A stretch of DNA of 64,000 nucleotides from Microbulbifer aggregans (lineage in GTDB: Bacteria; Pseudomonadota; Gammaproteobacteria; Pseudomonadales; Cellvibrionaceae), in contig NZ_JAIVKK010000004.1 in NCBI RefSeq assembly GCF_020524005.1, forward strand, positions 620,001 to 684,000, read 5' to 3'. Positions 45,626 to 54,572 of the stretch are shown one piece after another. The notes beneath the pieces were generated by a model, which saw only the letters and a program-made list of their open reading frames with translations, searched no databases and was not told where the DNA came from. The translations under genes were made by a program, and so were the position numbers. The stretch's first letter is position 1. Each line of letters starts with the position of its first letter.

Positions 45626-46714
45626 TCAGTATTTTTGTCCGGCCACGGCTATCGTGCTGCATCGCATGGGGGTTGCATCCGTCCCACACAGGGCCTCCAG
45701 GTAACGCTGGCTTGCCTCGTTGTAGCCGCTGTCCGTCAAGTAATCCACTATCTCGATAAAGCGGGATGGCTGGACATGTAAGTCGTGGATTGCATAGTCG
45801 AATAGCGGCTGCAGTTTTGCCCAGGACGCCGCGGTGCTGCCGACGGAATGCCGGGCAGTGATCTGCTGGAGCATTTCCACAGAAGGCATTGCGGCCAGTC
45901 CATAGCGTGTGGACAAGTCATCGTAGTGCTGTTTGAGGCTGGGAGCCCCCGCCATTTTTATATCGGCTGACGGAGCCCACTCAGGGAACACGGACTGCAG
46001 CGCGAATTTCATGGATGGGTGCTTGGTACTGCGATGGGTTTCATTCGGAAAATGATGTGATGCATAGGGAAACTTGCTGGTCGAACTGAGGATAGCATTG
46101 ATCCGGGTATAGGGCGTGTGCATATGTTCGCCCTCATCGGCCATGGTCAGTACCAGTGGTTTCTGCTCGGCGAGGGCCTGCCTCGGCATCGACTCCACCT
46201 TGTGAAGAATATCGCCGTCATCCAGGGAGGGACTGAACGCGAAATATTGTGAGACGGGGAGGGTGTTCGACAGCCACTGCTGCATGACGTATTTCCCGGC
46301 GTGAGAGTGCCCGGACAGGATTCGGAAGTCGGCCGCTGGGTACTCGCGTTCGATAAAGGGGAACAACTCCTTCTCCAGAAATTGTGTGAACTGTTCCTCG
46401 CCTTCCTGTACATCGAGTTCCCGGCCCTGGCTTTCGATACCCACCACGATGAAATCCGGCACCGTGTTTGCAATCATGTCCAGCGTTGCGATCGCGGGCA
46501 GCATGTCCCATTGGCTGTGCAGCAGGTAGAGTACGGGAAACTCCTGATCAGGGTGACCGCCATCCGTCGGTACATAGATATCGAGCCACTTATCCTGGCC
46601 CAATTCCTGCGATGAAATAACGCGTGACTGGCCGTAAACCGGTGGTTCGGCTGCAAGTGATGGGAAACATAACAATGACAAAATCAGGGAGAGGAGAGAC
46701 ATTATTATTTTCAT
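45626..46714 (-). CDS. Secreted alpha/beta hydrolase, Fes/IroE-like putative esterase
   Basis: Exported esterase of 362 residues with signal peptide MKIIMSLLSLILSLLCFPSL and cleavage after SLA. The core esterase domain shows YLLHSQWDMLPA, FPFIEREYPAADFRILSGHS with nucleophile Ser in GHSHAG (about residue 136), and acid/base candidates further on. It resembles the putative_esterase family that includes siderophore esterases and feruloyl-type esterases. The last ~100 residues form a helical extension. The substrate is unknown and no siderophore gene is near. Confidence 0.82.
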   Translation of the reverse strand: MKIIMSLLSLILSLLCFPSLAAEPPVYGQSRVISSQELGQDKWLDIYVPTDGGHPDQEFPVLYLLHSQWDMLPAIATLDMIANTVPDFIVVGIESQGRELDVQEGEEQFTQFLEKELFPFIEREYPAADFRILSGHSHAGKYVMQQWLSNTLPVSQYFAFSPSLDDGDILHKVESMPRQALAEQKPLVLTMADEGEHMHTPYTRINAILSSTSKFPYASHHFPNETHRSTKHPSMKFALQSVFPEWAPSADIKMAGAPSLKQHYDDLSTRYGLAAMPSVEMLQQITARHSVGSTAASWAKLQPLFDYAIHDLHVQPSRFIEIVDYLTDSGYNEASQRYLEALCGTDATPMRCSTIAVAGQKY

Positions 46715-46943
46715 ATTCTCATTCCTTTTCTCATTCTTTGGGTTATGGCACCCGCTAATTTAACAGCTGAAGCGGTGTCACTGAAGCTTCGGTTCAGAAG
46801 TAATAGACGCCATGCGCACCTTCCGGGCAACGCTCTGCAACTTATTTCCTCCTTACATAAGTCTCCTTTACTAGACTGCGAAATAGCCCCCTAAGGGAAT
46901 TCAACTATGGGAAGCCCGGTTCCCCGTGCCCCCTGGAGGAGGT

Positions 46944-47360
46944 ATGAAATCAAACTGTATGCACCTCGCCATTCCCGCCGGAGACTTGGAGGTCGCCAAA
47001 ATATTCTATTGCGACGTACTGGGTTGCAAGGCTGGAAACAGTGAAGAAGCGCATTGGGTAGATATCGACTTCTGGGGTAATGAACTCACCCTGCACCAGA
47101 GCACGGAGCAGCTGCCCAATGTCCGCCACGATGTAGACATGGGCGCAGTGGCGGTACCGCATTTCGGCGCGCATCTACCCAATGATGAGTTTCAGGCTTT
47201 AAAGAAGCGTATCGAAGCTGCCGGGCTGGAATACCTGGACAAGCCCTACCGCCGCTTTGTTGGTGATGAGTACGAGCAGGAAACCTTCTTTATCACGGAC
47301 CCGAACGGCAATGTCCTGGAAATGAAATCCATGGTGAACCCGGAGTTGATGTTCCGCTAA
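46944..47360 (+). CDS. VOC-family (glyoxalase/dioxygenase fold) protein
   Basis: Small metalloprotein-fold protein of 138 residues. The paired beta-alpha-beta-beta-beta units are visible: NCMHLAIPAGDLEVAKIFYC, DVLGCKAG and HWVDIDFWGNELTLHQ in the first, PHFGAHL and FFITDPNGNVLEMKSM in the second. Candidate metal ligands are the His of MHLA, the His of HFGAHL and the Glu of VLEMKS. GGAGGAGGT immediately before the ATG at 46944 fixes the start over a GTG at 46926. It ends three bases before the patatin gene. The reaction is unknown. Confidence 0.85.
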   Translation: MKSNCMHLAIPAGDLEVAKIFYCDVLGCKAGNSEEAHWVDIDFWGNELTLHQSTEQLPNVRHDVDMGAVAVPHFGAHLPNDEFQALKKRIEAAGLEYLDKPYRRFVGDEYEQETFFITDPNGNVLEMKSMVNPELMFR

Positions 47361-47363
47361 GCC

Positions 47364-48587
47364 ATGCCTTCCACCGTGAAAACATTCCCCCCAGCCCGAA
47401 GCGCAGTTCAGAGATCCATAGGCATTTTCCTGGTGATTATGGCGGGCTGCTCAGGCTTGGCTGAGCGCAATCCTGTGCCTGCGACCCTGACCGAAATCGC
47501 GCAAGTAGCTGGTATTACCAATGCCCGTTTCTGGGGGGATGAGTGGCCGAAGTTTTCCATGTCAATGTATGCAAATCACACGGCCGAGCAACTGCGTGAA
47601 GAAAACCCGGGAATCTACGGTAGGCCACACGACTACCTGGCAATATCCGGTGGTGGTGCCAATGGCGCATTTGGTGCTGGTTTACTGGTGGGATGGTCGG
47701 CGTCTGGCACAAGGCCAGAATTTACCATGGTCACAGGGATCAGCACCGGCGCGCTAACGGCACCCTTTGCCTTCCTCGGTCCGGCTTACGACCGCCAGTT
47801 GGAAATGCTGTATACCAGCATTAGTACCCAGGATATTGCAAAAAAACGTGGCATCATCAGCACCGTGCTAGGGGAATCGGCTTTTGATACCAGCCCCCTG
47901 AAGGCACTGATTGCCGAAAACGTCGATGCCAAACTGATTGATGAGATAGCGCGTGAGCATCGCACGGGGCGGCGTCTTTTTATTGGTACATTCAATCTGG
48001 ATGCAGGTCGCTCGGTCATCTGGAATATCGGTGCTATTGCCAACAGCCATTACCCCCGGAAAAAACGGCTTATCCAAGAAGTGCTACTTGCCTCGGCTTC
48101 GATCCCAGCCGCCTTTCCGCCAGTGATGATTCCCGTCGTTGCCGGTGGCGCCGAGTATGAAGAAATGCATGTCGATGGAGGCAGTGGTTCGCAAGTGTTT
48201 GTCTATCCTGCCGCAGTGGACTGGCGGCAGATTAACAGCAAGCTAAACGTACAGGGCCAGCCGCAAGTCTTTGTAATACGTAATTCGATGCTGCGGGCTG
48301 AAAACAACGCTGTTAAGCGCCATATATTACCCATCGCCTCACGCTCGATAGGCTCTCTCATCCGAACTCAGGGTATCGGTGATCTTTTCCAGATCTATAC
48401 CCTTTGTATGCGGGATGGGAATGATTTCAATCTTGCGTATATTCCCTCAAATTTTGGTGTGGCGCCCACAGAGCGGTTTGATCCAATCTATATGCGGCAC
48501 CTGTTCGATCTCGGCTATCGAATGGCTTTACACGATGACCCTTGGAAAAAAGTGCCGCCAGGTTTGGATCTTTCGGCCCCGGACTAG
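47364..48587 (+). CDS. Patatin-like phospholipase lipoprotein
   Basis: Predicted lipid acyl hydrolase of 407 residues. The Ser-Asp dyad is Ser127 in GISTGAL and the Asp of VDGGSGSQV (about 273-281); the oxyanion loop is SGGGANGAFGAG (about 95-106). A signal with lipobox IMAGC (Cys29) follows a charged start, so the enzyme is probably anchored in the envelope. It follows the VOC gene by three bases and overlaps the convergent DUF4239 gene by four bases. The substrate lipid is not known. Confidence 0.88.
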   Translation: MPSTVKTFPPARSAVQRSIGIFLVIMAGCSGLAERNPVPATLTEIAQVAGITNARFWGDEWPKFSMSMYANHTAEQLREENPGIYGRPHDYLAISGGGANGAFGAGLLVGWSASGTRPEFTMVTGISTGALTAPFAFLGPAYDRQLEMLYTSISTQDIAKKRGIISTVLGESAFDTSPLKALIAENVDAKLIDEIAREHRTGRRLFIGTFNLDAGRSVIWNIGAIANSHYPRKKRLIQEVLLASASIPAAFPPVMIPVVAGGAEYEEMHVDGGSGSQVFVYPAAVDWRQINSKLNVQGQPQVFVIRNSMLRAENNAVKRHILPIASRSIGSLIRTQGIGDLFQIYTLCMRDGNDFNLAYIPSNFGVAPTERFDPIYMRHLFDLGYRMALHDDPWKKVPPGLDLSAPD

Positions 48588-49402
48588 TGCATTCCGTTAT
48601 CCAATTCATTGCTTTCCGCAGCTTGTAGCTCCTTGTTCAACTCAGACATTGGTTCCTGATCGACGACCAGCCAGCCCTCCCCCGAGCGATCAAGGTCTGC
48701 AATAAGCAGGATGACCACCGAGAAAGACAGCGCCAGTGCGACGGTAATTTGTGGCGAGCCACGCCGCCCGGCGCCAAGCTGAAAACCGATGCCAAACATG
48801 GCCAGTGCAGTGACAAGCGCCAGTGCTGCCCAGATGGGGGGGGGGATTCGGTAGCGAGTACCCACGTGGATTCGGGAAGTATTGAAATCGATCACCTGGT
48901 TGAGTGAGTCGAGATACTTACCAAGCCGGACCCCATCGTAATTTTTATTGCTCAGCTCAGAGACTATTTTCCAGAGCGCGTCCTGGATGGCCTTACTGCG
49001 CCGCAAACGCTGCTCAAACTCTTTTACATCTATGTCTTTCGGATCGAAATCGCGCAGCGATGTATATTCCGCTAGAAGTACCCGTGACCGACGTTGATAT
49101 TCTGGCGGGAGCAGGTCTGCTCGCAGGTAGGTTGTGGATATGGCATTTACTTCGTCCAGGAGCAATGCCTTGCGCTGTAAAAAGCGCTCGGCGGTTGAGT
49201 TGAAGGTAAAAGCCAGTAGAAACGCGAGCAACCCCAGGATTGCCGCTACCGCGCTGCCAATGGAAGCATCGCTTATCGTGCCTTTACGTGCGCTGTGTAA
49301 ACCGAAGAGGTTGCCCAGCGCCATGGAAACGAGAACCAGCAGAATGGAAAATGCGCCGAACAGAGGCAGGGAAAGCTGGTTGAAAGGGCCTGTGAGAATC
49401 AT
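48584..49402 (-). CDS. DUF4239 (bestrophin-like) membrane protein
   Basis: Inner-membrane protein of 272 residues with four membrane segments: FGAFSILLVLVSMALGNLFG, IGSAVAAILGLLAFLLAFTF, IWAALALVTALAMFGIGFQL and VALALSFSVVILLIADLDRS. A long central cytoplasmic or periplasmic helical region links the pairs (ERFLQRKALLLDEVNAISTT). Family members are sometimes called bestrophin-like because of a distant resemblance, but channel function has not been shown. The stop overlaps the patatin stop. Confidence 0.83.
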   Translation of the reverse strand: MILTGPFNQLSLPLFGAFSILLVLVSMALGNLFGLHSARKGTISDASIGSAVAAILGLLAFLLAFTFNSTAERFLQRKALLLDEVNAISTTYLRADLLPPEYQRRSRVLLAEYTSLRDFDPKDIDVKEFEQRLRRSKAIQDALWKIVSELSNKNYDGVRLGKYLDSLNQVIDFNTSRIHVGTRYRIPPPIWAALALVTALAMFGIGFQLGAGRRGSPQITVALALSFSVVILLIADLDRSGEGWLVVDQEPMSELNKELQAAESNELDNGMH

Positions 49403-49564
49403 GCTGAAAACCAGTGTTTACAGCAAGTCTGGCCCAATTTATGACGTTTTGCAGTACGTCAGTAGAGTGATTTGGCGTCAGTTCAGGACGCGGTAGTCTG
49501 ATACCGGTCATGTCTCGAAAACTACCCGCCACAGCCTCGCTCAAAATTCCAGGGGAGGACCTGA

Positions 49565-49613
49565 AAGGCCGGGTTCACTGCACTTAACGCGATGCTCAGT
49601 TGAACCCGGCCTT
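49565..49613. terminator. Long hairpin terminator after the DUF1993 gene
   Basis: A 13-bp stem (49565-49577 with 49601-49613) with a 23-base loop, followed on the plus strand by a T-rich CTTCTTATTA tail and just past the DUF1993 stop on the minus strand. Confidence 0.7.
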
Positions 49614-49617
49614 CTTA

Positions 49618-50133
49618 TTAGGCCTCTTCCTGAACGTGAGGCAGAAGGAAAGTCATATAGTTAGCCTTGCCGACCGGCGCACCGAGCTTGCGCAGAATCG
49701 CGTAGGCCATGGAGATATGGAAATACAAATTCGGCATGACGAAGTCGTTGACGTACTGGCGTGCCGGCAGGTCCGCAAAGCGTCCCGGGCCGAGACCTAG
49801 GTGCTTTATTTCATCCAGCTTGCTGTCGTCCACGTTAATACCCGCAAGCTGATTCCTGGTATCGGCAATAATCGTGCGCGCTTGCTCCAGTGAAGTCACT
49901 TCGGTGCTCAGGTTTTCAATCGGCTGGTTCGCACACCACTGGGCGAAGCCGCGGGGTTGGTTGCACACCAGTGCCACTTGGGCGCCGAACGGATGCATGT
50001 CCTCCGCCAGACGTTCCTGCATCAGCGCAGGTGTATCGGAAACATGCTCCTCGCCGATAGAAAGAATGCCCTCAAGTACATCCAGCCGCGAATTGAAGAT
50101 GCGCAGGATCTCAGAAATTTCTTGGTTTGCCAT
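49618..50133 (-). CDS. DUF1993-domain protein
   Basis: Soluble protein of 171 residues with helices typical of the DinB-like DUF1993 family: ILSIGEEHVSDTPALMQERL, AEDMHPFGAQVALVCNQPRG, and the C-terminal DFVMPNLYFHISMAYAILRK, which carries the conserved His of the putative metal site, followed by LGAPVGKANYM. Two other candidate ligand histidines are in EEH and DMH. Function is unknown. Confidence 0.85.
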   Translation of the reverse strand: MANQEISEILRIFNSRLDVLEGILSIGEEHVSDTPALMQERLAEDMHPFGAQVALVCNQPRGFAQWCANQPIENLSTEVTSLEQARTIIADTRNQLAGINVDDSKLDEIKHLGLGPGRFADLPARQYVNDFVMPNLYFHISMAYAILRKLGAPVGKANYMTFLLPHVQEEA

Positions 50134-50316
50134 TTTGATCTCTCATTGGGAATAGTACGCATGAGCGTCCAGGCTTTATGGCGGCGGCATTGATTGATTC
50201 AAGGCTTTCTGAAATTTTTTCGAGAGAAAGAGTAAATTTCGCGCAGTTGCATCGCAACTGGGCATCGCCAATACTGGCATCTTTGGGGGGGCATTTAGGG
50301 CGAGGGTACCAAGTGC

Positions 50317-51066
50317 GTGGATAGTTTGAATAACAAAAATAAAGCCATAGGTCTTGCCTTCGGCGCTATGACGGTGATCTTTGTTGCCGGCTGTACCGGT
50401 ATTGAGTCAGAGAGTTCAGCGCGTGCCGATTTGGCAAAGATTCAGATAAGCGGTAACCGTCTTATTTTTGAGGGTGCACTGACCAAATCAAGTGTATCTG
50501 AAGCCATCGCGCTGGTGGAGAGCAGTAAGGCTGAAATCCATACCCTTGCAGTAAGCAGCGGTGGTGGAGATGTATATGCGGCTATGGATTTCGGATACTG
50601 GATACACCGTAACAAAATTGATCTGGTGGTAAAAAGGCTCTGTTTTTCTTCCTGTGCAAATTACCTGTTTACGGCAGCGAAAAGTCGCCACATCGACTCC
50701 GGCGGAATTGTCGGTTGGCACGGTGGCGCTCTGGAAAAGCCAGCGATCAGTTACGGCTGGACAACATACCTGACACCGTGGCGCTGGAAGAAAGTAGATC
50801 AGGCAATTCAGCGCGATCTGGATGAATGGCTAAAGATGGAAACCCAGTTTTTCCAACGCATTAACGTTGACCAGAAAATAACGATTTACGGACAGCAGGA
50901 GCAATATAACTGTCAGAAAAACTCTGGAACGGCAGGTTGGACTTACGGTTCAAAAGATCTGGAGAAAATGGGGCTGAAAAACACCACCTTTGCGAATAGT
51001 GATCCGGATTTTTCCAGTCCCGAATCCCGCGAGCTGGTATGCCTGGTGGCACTAAGTGAGAGTTAG
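50317..51066 (+). CDS. Lipoprotein with ClpP/SppA-like serine protease fold
   Basis: Exported protein of 249 residues. Signal sequence with lipobox VAGC (Cys26). The middle resembles the ClpP-crotonase fold: LAVSSGGGDVYAAMDFGYWI supplies the glycine-rich oxyanion strand (81-84), CFSSCANYLF the candidate nucleophile Ser112, and GWHGGA the candidate His135. This pattern matches small periplasmic COG3904-type proteins. The start is GTG at 50317 with a GAGGG site; the next ATG (50368) would cut into the signal peptide. Protease activity is inference. Confidence 0.75.
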   Translation: MDSLNNKNKAIGLAFGAMTVIFVAGCTGIESESSARADLAKIQISGNRLIFEGALTKSSVSEAIALVESSKAEIHTLAVSSGGGDVYAAMDFGYWIHRNKIDLVVKRLCFSSCANYLFTAAKSRHIDSGGIVGWHGGALEKPAISYGWTTYLTPWRWKKVDQAIQRDLDEWLKMETQFFQRINVDQKITIYGQQEQYNCQKNSGTAGWTYGSKDLEKMGLKNTTFANSDPDFSSPESRELVCLVALSES

Positions 51067-51095
51067 TGCCGCATCCTGATAAAAGATGCGGCACT
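51065..51095. terminator. Hairpin at the end of the ClpP-like lipoprotein gene
   Basis: A perfect 11-bp stem (51065-51075 with 51085-51095), 9-base loop. It touches the stop codon and has no U-tract, so it may stabilise the 3' end rather than terminate. Confidence 0.5.
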
Positions 51096-51198
51096 CATGG
51101 GGGATCTCGAATGCAAATTGAGATTCATCGATAGGGACTTGATGGTGTGCTAGGGCTTATCGTCGAGTTGGCCCGCCGAGGCTAGCGGTATACTGGAG

Positions 51199-51330
51199 CT
51201 ACTTAGGATCCCCATTTTCCTGTTTCAGCGGGCCTGGAATGCCAAAGCGCTTGGCGTAGTCCGCGATGGGCTCCAGGCCCATTTCGGTTCTTCTGGCATC
51301 GACATGTTCGATATCCAGTATCAGTAGTGC
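51199..51330 (-). pseudogene. C-terminal remnant of a protein gene (no start codon)
   Basis: Between an in-frame TGA at 51331-51333 and a TAG at 51199-51201 lies a 43-codon frame with protein-like content (LLILDIEHVDARRTEMGLEP, IADYAKRFGIPGPLKQENGD) and no usable start. It is probably the tail of a lost gene. I do not recognise the family. Confidence 0.35.
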
Positions 51331-51350
51331 TCAACTTTCCTCGGCTCGAT

Positions 51351-51719
51351 TTATAGGGCGTAACGCGCAATATAGTGTGCGATATCCATAAGCCGCGATT
51401 TACCGCTGAACTCAAAGCGTACCTTGCCCAGTGCTGAGAAATAGAGCTCCAGCTCGCTATCGATATCAAAGGTTCCGGAGGTCTCTACCGAATACGCGAC
51501 GATATTCTTGTAGGGCAGCGAGGTGAAATCCTTTTTGCTGCCGGTAATTCCCTGAATATTGACTGCAATTATGCGCTTGCTGGTAAATACCACCCCATCG
51601 CGCATGGATTTGAAGGAGTCCAGGATTTCCTCACCGTCGAGTAGCAGCGGGGCAACTTTTTGTGCGTAGTCTGGGTTTTGTTTGAGTTTGAAGAGGCTTT
51701 TATTATTAAAATCGATCAT
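51351..51719 (-). CDS. Bacterial PH-domain protein
   Basis: Cytoplasmic protein of 122 residues of the bacterial pleckstrin-homology type: PLLLDGEEILDSFKSMRDGV, VFTSKRIIAVNIQGITGSKK, and FTSLPYKNIVAYSVETSGTF followed by SELELYFSALGKVRFEF. The seven-strand barrel and final helix (LMDIAHYIARYAL) are recognisable. AGGAATCCA precedes the ATG. The ligand is unknown; bacterial PH domains generally form rings rather than bind phosphoinositides. Confidence 0.85.
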   Translation of the reverse strand: MIDFNNKSLFKLKQNPDYAQKVAPLLLDGEEILDSFKSMRDGVVFTSKRIIAVNIQGITGSKKDFTSLPYKNIVAYSVETSGTFDIDSELELYFSALGKVRFEFSGKSRLMDIAHYIARYAL

Positions 51720-51875
51720 TGGATTCCTAGCCGTTTGTATTGGTTGTTCGTAATTTTTTGGTAAGGCGAAATATAAATTCCACTCTGACCCTAATATATT
51801 ACCGAAGATTACATTTGCATAATAATGCTATAAAACACAACCCAGACCAGGATTTGGCCATAAGCGATTGCACCT

Positions 51876-53117
51876 ATGAACCTCGCACACCAAGCCCGGC
51901 TCGACCAGCTTTACCAAACCGAATCACGCCGCGTGCTCGCAACGTTGATTCGCCTGCTGGGAGATTTTGACCTCGCCGAAGAAGCCATGCATGAGGCTTT
52001 TGCGGCCGCGCTCACACAATGGCCGGTCGACGGCATCCCGGATAACCCTTGTGCCTGGCTGGTTTCCGCCGGGCGCTTTAAGGCAATCGATCAGCTGCGC
52101 CGCAAGGCGCGCTTTGACGTGTCGTACGAGGACGTCGCCGAGCGGCTGCAAACCGAGCTGACAGCAGAGGAGCCGGAAGCGCTTGGTATCGAGGATGACC
52201 GTCTGCGCTTGATTTTCACCTGCTGCCACCCGAGTCTGGCCCGGGAGGCGCAACTGGCACTGACTCTGCGCGAAGTGTGTGGCCTTACTACCGAAGAAAT
52301 TGCCCGTGCCTTCCTGACATCCACACCTACGCTGGCGCAGCGTATTGTGCGCGCCAAGGCAAAAATTCGTGACGCCAACATCCCCTATGAAATCCCGGAT
52401 TTAAACCAGTTACCCGAGCGTCTCGAGAGTGTGCTGCAGGTTATCTACCTGATCTTCAATGAGGGTTACTCCGCCTCTGCCGGCGACAGCCTGATACGCC
52501 AGGACCTCACGGCGGAAGGCATTCGACTCGGGCGCCTGCTGTGCGAGTTGTTACCGGAGCCCGAGGCCGTTGGCCTGCTGGCCCTGTTACTCCTTCAGGA
52601 TGCGCGCCGCGCTGCGCGGGTCTCTGCCGATGGTGATCTGATTCTGCTGGAGCAGCAGGACCGGTCGCTGTGGGACCGGCATCAAATCAACGAGGGATGT
52701 AATCTGGTACTTGGTGCACTGGCGAGCCGCCGTTTTGGCGTCTATACCCTGCAAGCGGCGATCGCCGCGGTGCACGCTGAAGCCGCGTCCATGGAGGCCA
52801 CTGACTGGCCACAGATCGTCGGCCTTTACGATGCCCTGCTGGCGCTGGCTCCATCACCAGTGATTGAGCTAAACCGTGCAGTTGCCGTGGCCATGCGGGA
52901 TGGCCCTGAAGCGGGTCTACCACTGATCGATGCCCTGCTCGACCGTGGCGTACTTACCGAATACCACCTGGCCCATGCTGCCCGAGCAGACCTGTACCGC
53001 CGCCTGGGTCAAAAAGATGCCGCGCGGGCGGCCTATCGACGCGCTCTGGAATTGGCGCAACAGGGCCCGGAGCAGCGCTTTCTCGCCCGTCGCCTGGCGG
53101 AAATGGGGGCCAGCTGA
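51876..53117 (+). CDS. ECF-type sigma factor with large C-terminal extension (ECF42-like)
   Basis: RNA polymerase sigma factor of 413 residues. Region 2 is RVLATLIRLLGDFDLAEEAM, then AWLVSAGRFKAIDQLRRKAR; region 4 is REVCGLTTEEIARAFLTSTP, TLAQRIVRAKAKI. A long C-terminal extension of about 220 residues begins with YLIFNEGYSASAGD and continues with TPR-like helices, the pattern of ECF42 sigma factors (DUF6596 extension). In this group the extension controls activity, and the genes are linked to YCII/DGPF proteins, as here. No anti-sigma factor gene is adjacent. No copy of the TGTCGA motif lies upstream of this gene. Confidence 0.92.
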   Translation: MNLAHQARLDQLYQTESRRVLATLIRLLGDFDLAEEAMHEAFAAALTQWPVDGIPDNPCAWLVSAGRFKAIDQLRRKARFDVSYEDVAERLQTELTAEEPEALGIEDDRLRLIFTCCHPSLAREAQLALTLREVCGLTTEEIARAFLTSTPTLAQRIVRAKAKIRDANIPYEIPDLNQLPERLESVLQVIYLIFNEGYSASAGDSLIRQDLTAEGIRLGRLLCELLPEPEAVGLLALLLLQDARRAARVSADGDLILLEQQDRSLWDRHQINEGCNLVLGALASRRFGVYTLQAAIAAVHAEAASMEATDWPQIVGLYDALLALAPSPVIELNRAVAVAMRDGPEAGLPLIDALLDRGVLTEYHLAHAARADLYRRLGQKDAARAAYRRALELAQQGPEQRFLARRLAEMGAS

Positions 53118-53154
53118 GGCTCCTGGGAATTTTTTTAAAAAAAATTCATCCCAC

Positions 53155-53183
53155 TGTCGATTTTCTCCACCCCCGTTCGACTA
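53155..53183 (+). promoter_or_regulatory. Putative ECF-dependent promoter of the YCII cluster
   Basis: TGTCGA at 53155-53160 and CGAC at 53178-53181 are separated by 17 bases, an ECF-promoter geometry, 64 bases before the predicted start of the first YCII gene. An A/T palindrome (about 53128-53148) precedes it and may end the sigma-factor transcript. That the sigma factor uses this site is inference. Confidence 0.55.
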
Positions 53184-53244
53184 GTTATTGAAACCACCAG
53201 CAAATCATTGCCCGCGAGGCCAACTTACCCAGGAGTGCGTTACC

Positions 53245-54078
53245 GTGAGATTCATGATTATTCGCAAAGCGGATGCCAACACCGAAGCGGAAGTGATGCC
53301 CACTCAGGCCGAGTTGGAGGCCATGGGGCATTACAACGAGCAGATGCTTAACGACGGTGTGTTTATTGATGGTATGGGTTTAAGGCCAAGTAGCTACGGT
53401 GCCCGTATCGATTTTCGTGACGGCAAACCCGTTGTGACCGATGGCCCATTTGCCGAAACCAAAGAGCTGATTGCCGGATTTACCCTGTTCGAAGCCGCTT
53501 CAAAAGCCGAAGCCATCGAGCGGGTCAAGCAGTGGCCGCAGATGGATGGGAACGGCAATGTATCACTGGAATTGCGGCAACTATTCGAGATGGCTGATTT
53601 TGAACCCGGTGAAGGGCTCGATGTGCACAAAGATATGGACGACCGTATGCAGCGCCAGCCCGCAAGCGTTTGCCCGCACCTCAACTTCGACGGCAATTGC
53701 GCAGAGGCGCTGGAGTTCTACGCCCAGGTGCTGGGTGGGGAAATTCAGATGATGATGAGCTACCGCGATTCTCCGATGGCAAGTGACCTCGGCGAAGCAT
53801 GGCAGGATAAAGTCATTCACGGTTGTATCGCCATCGGCAAACTCAGGCTGATGGGGTGTGATGTGCCTCCCGGTCACTATCACAAGCCACAGGGAATCGA
53901 TGTACAGATCAGCTATCCGGAAGTGGAGCGTGCTCGCGCCGCGTTTTGCGGCCTTGCGGACCAGGGTGCCATCAGCATGCCATTCGACGAGACATTCTGG
54001 TCCAAAGGCTTTGGCATGGTGACAGATCGCTTCGGAATCGCATGGATGGTGAACACCGATGCACCCGGCGAGCAATAA
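53245..54078 (+). CDS. YCII/DGPF domain fused to a PhnB-type VOC domain
   Basis: Two-domain protein of 277 residues. Residues 1-110 form a YCII domain with the signature VTDGPFAETKELIAGFTLFE (DGPF motif). Residues 140-275 form a VOC/PhnB-like glyoxalase fold: CPHLNFDGNCAEALEFYAQV, GCIAIGKLRLMGCD and FGMVTDRFGIAWMVN. A GTG start at 53245 (reading RFMIIRKADANTEAEV) is chosen because YCII proteins begin this way and GGAG lies nine bases upstream; an ORF from 53188 adds an unrelated leader. It is first of the YCII genes after the sigma factor. The reaction is unknown. Confidence 0.86.
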   Translation: MRFMIIRKADANTEAEVMPTQAELEAMGHYNEQMLNDGVFIDGMGLRPSSYGARIDFRDGKPVVTDGPFAETKELIAGFTLFEAASKAEAIERVKQWPQMDGNGNVSLELRQLFEMADFEPGEGLDVHKDMDDRMQRQPASVCPHLNFDGNCAEALEFYAQVLGGEIQMMMSYRDSPMASDLGEAWQDKVIHGCIAIGKLRLMGCDVPPGHYHKPQGIDVQISYPEVERARAAFCGLADQGAISMPFDETFWSKGFGMVTDRFGIAWMVNTDAPGEQ

Positions 54079-54121
54079 ACCGGTTCAAGCGCATTCGATA
54101 CACAAGCAAAAGGAACACAGT

Positions 54122-54505
54122 ATGAAGTACCTCGCACTGGTCTATTACGATGAGAAGCTCATGGAGACAAAATCCCAGGAGGAGTGGGATACGCTCAATC
54201 AGGAATGCATCGCGTGTGTCGAAGACCTGAACAGAAGCGGACATTACATCACCGGCAGCCCGCTACTGCCCACCAGCTCGGCAACAACTGTCCGGGTGCG
54301 CGACAGCCGGGTGACCGTCACCGATGGCCCGTTTGCCGAGACCAAAGAACAGCTCGCCGGCTTTTACATGCTGGAAGCGAAAGATCTCAACCAGGCTATC
54401 TCGCTGGCCGGAAAAATCCCACCGGCCCGCTACGGCTCGGTGGAAGTTCGCCCAGCGCGGGAATTGATGGCAACAGGCAATGAGGCCGGCGGCAATGCCG
54501 GATAA
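54122..54505 (+). CDS. YCII/DGPF-family protein
   Basis: Protein of 127 residues: MKYLALVYYDEKLMETKSQE start, GHYITGSPLLPTSSATTVRV, then VTVTDGPFAETKEQLAGFYM with the DGPF motif, and RYGSVEVRPARELM end. The fold is a ferredoxin-like barrel; family members have a His/Asp pair suggestive of catalysis. Second of three YCII-type genes. ATG at 54122 is the standard YCII start. Confidence 0.9.
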   Translation: MKYLALVYYDEKLMETKSQEEWDTLNQECIACVEDLNRSGHYITGSPLLPTSSATTVRVRDSRVTVTDGPFAETKEQLAGFYMLEAKDLNQAISLAGKIPPARYGSVEVRPARELMATGNEAGGNAG

Positions 54506-54572
54506 GAAAATCGGAAATCAAGTACTACCGACGGTAGAAAAACAACTGAAGTAACCAACACAAGGAAAAACC

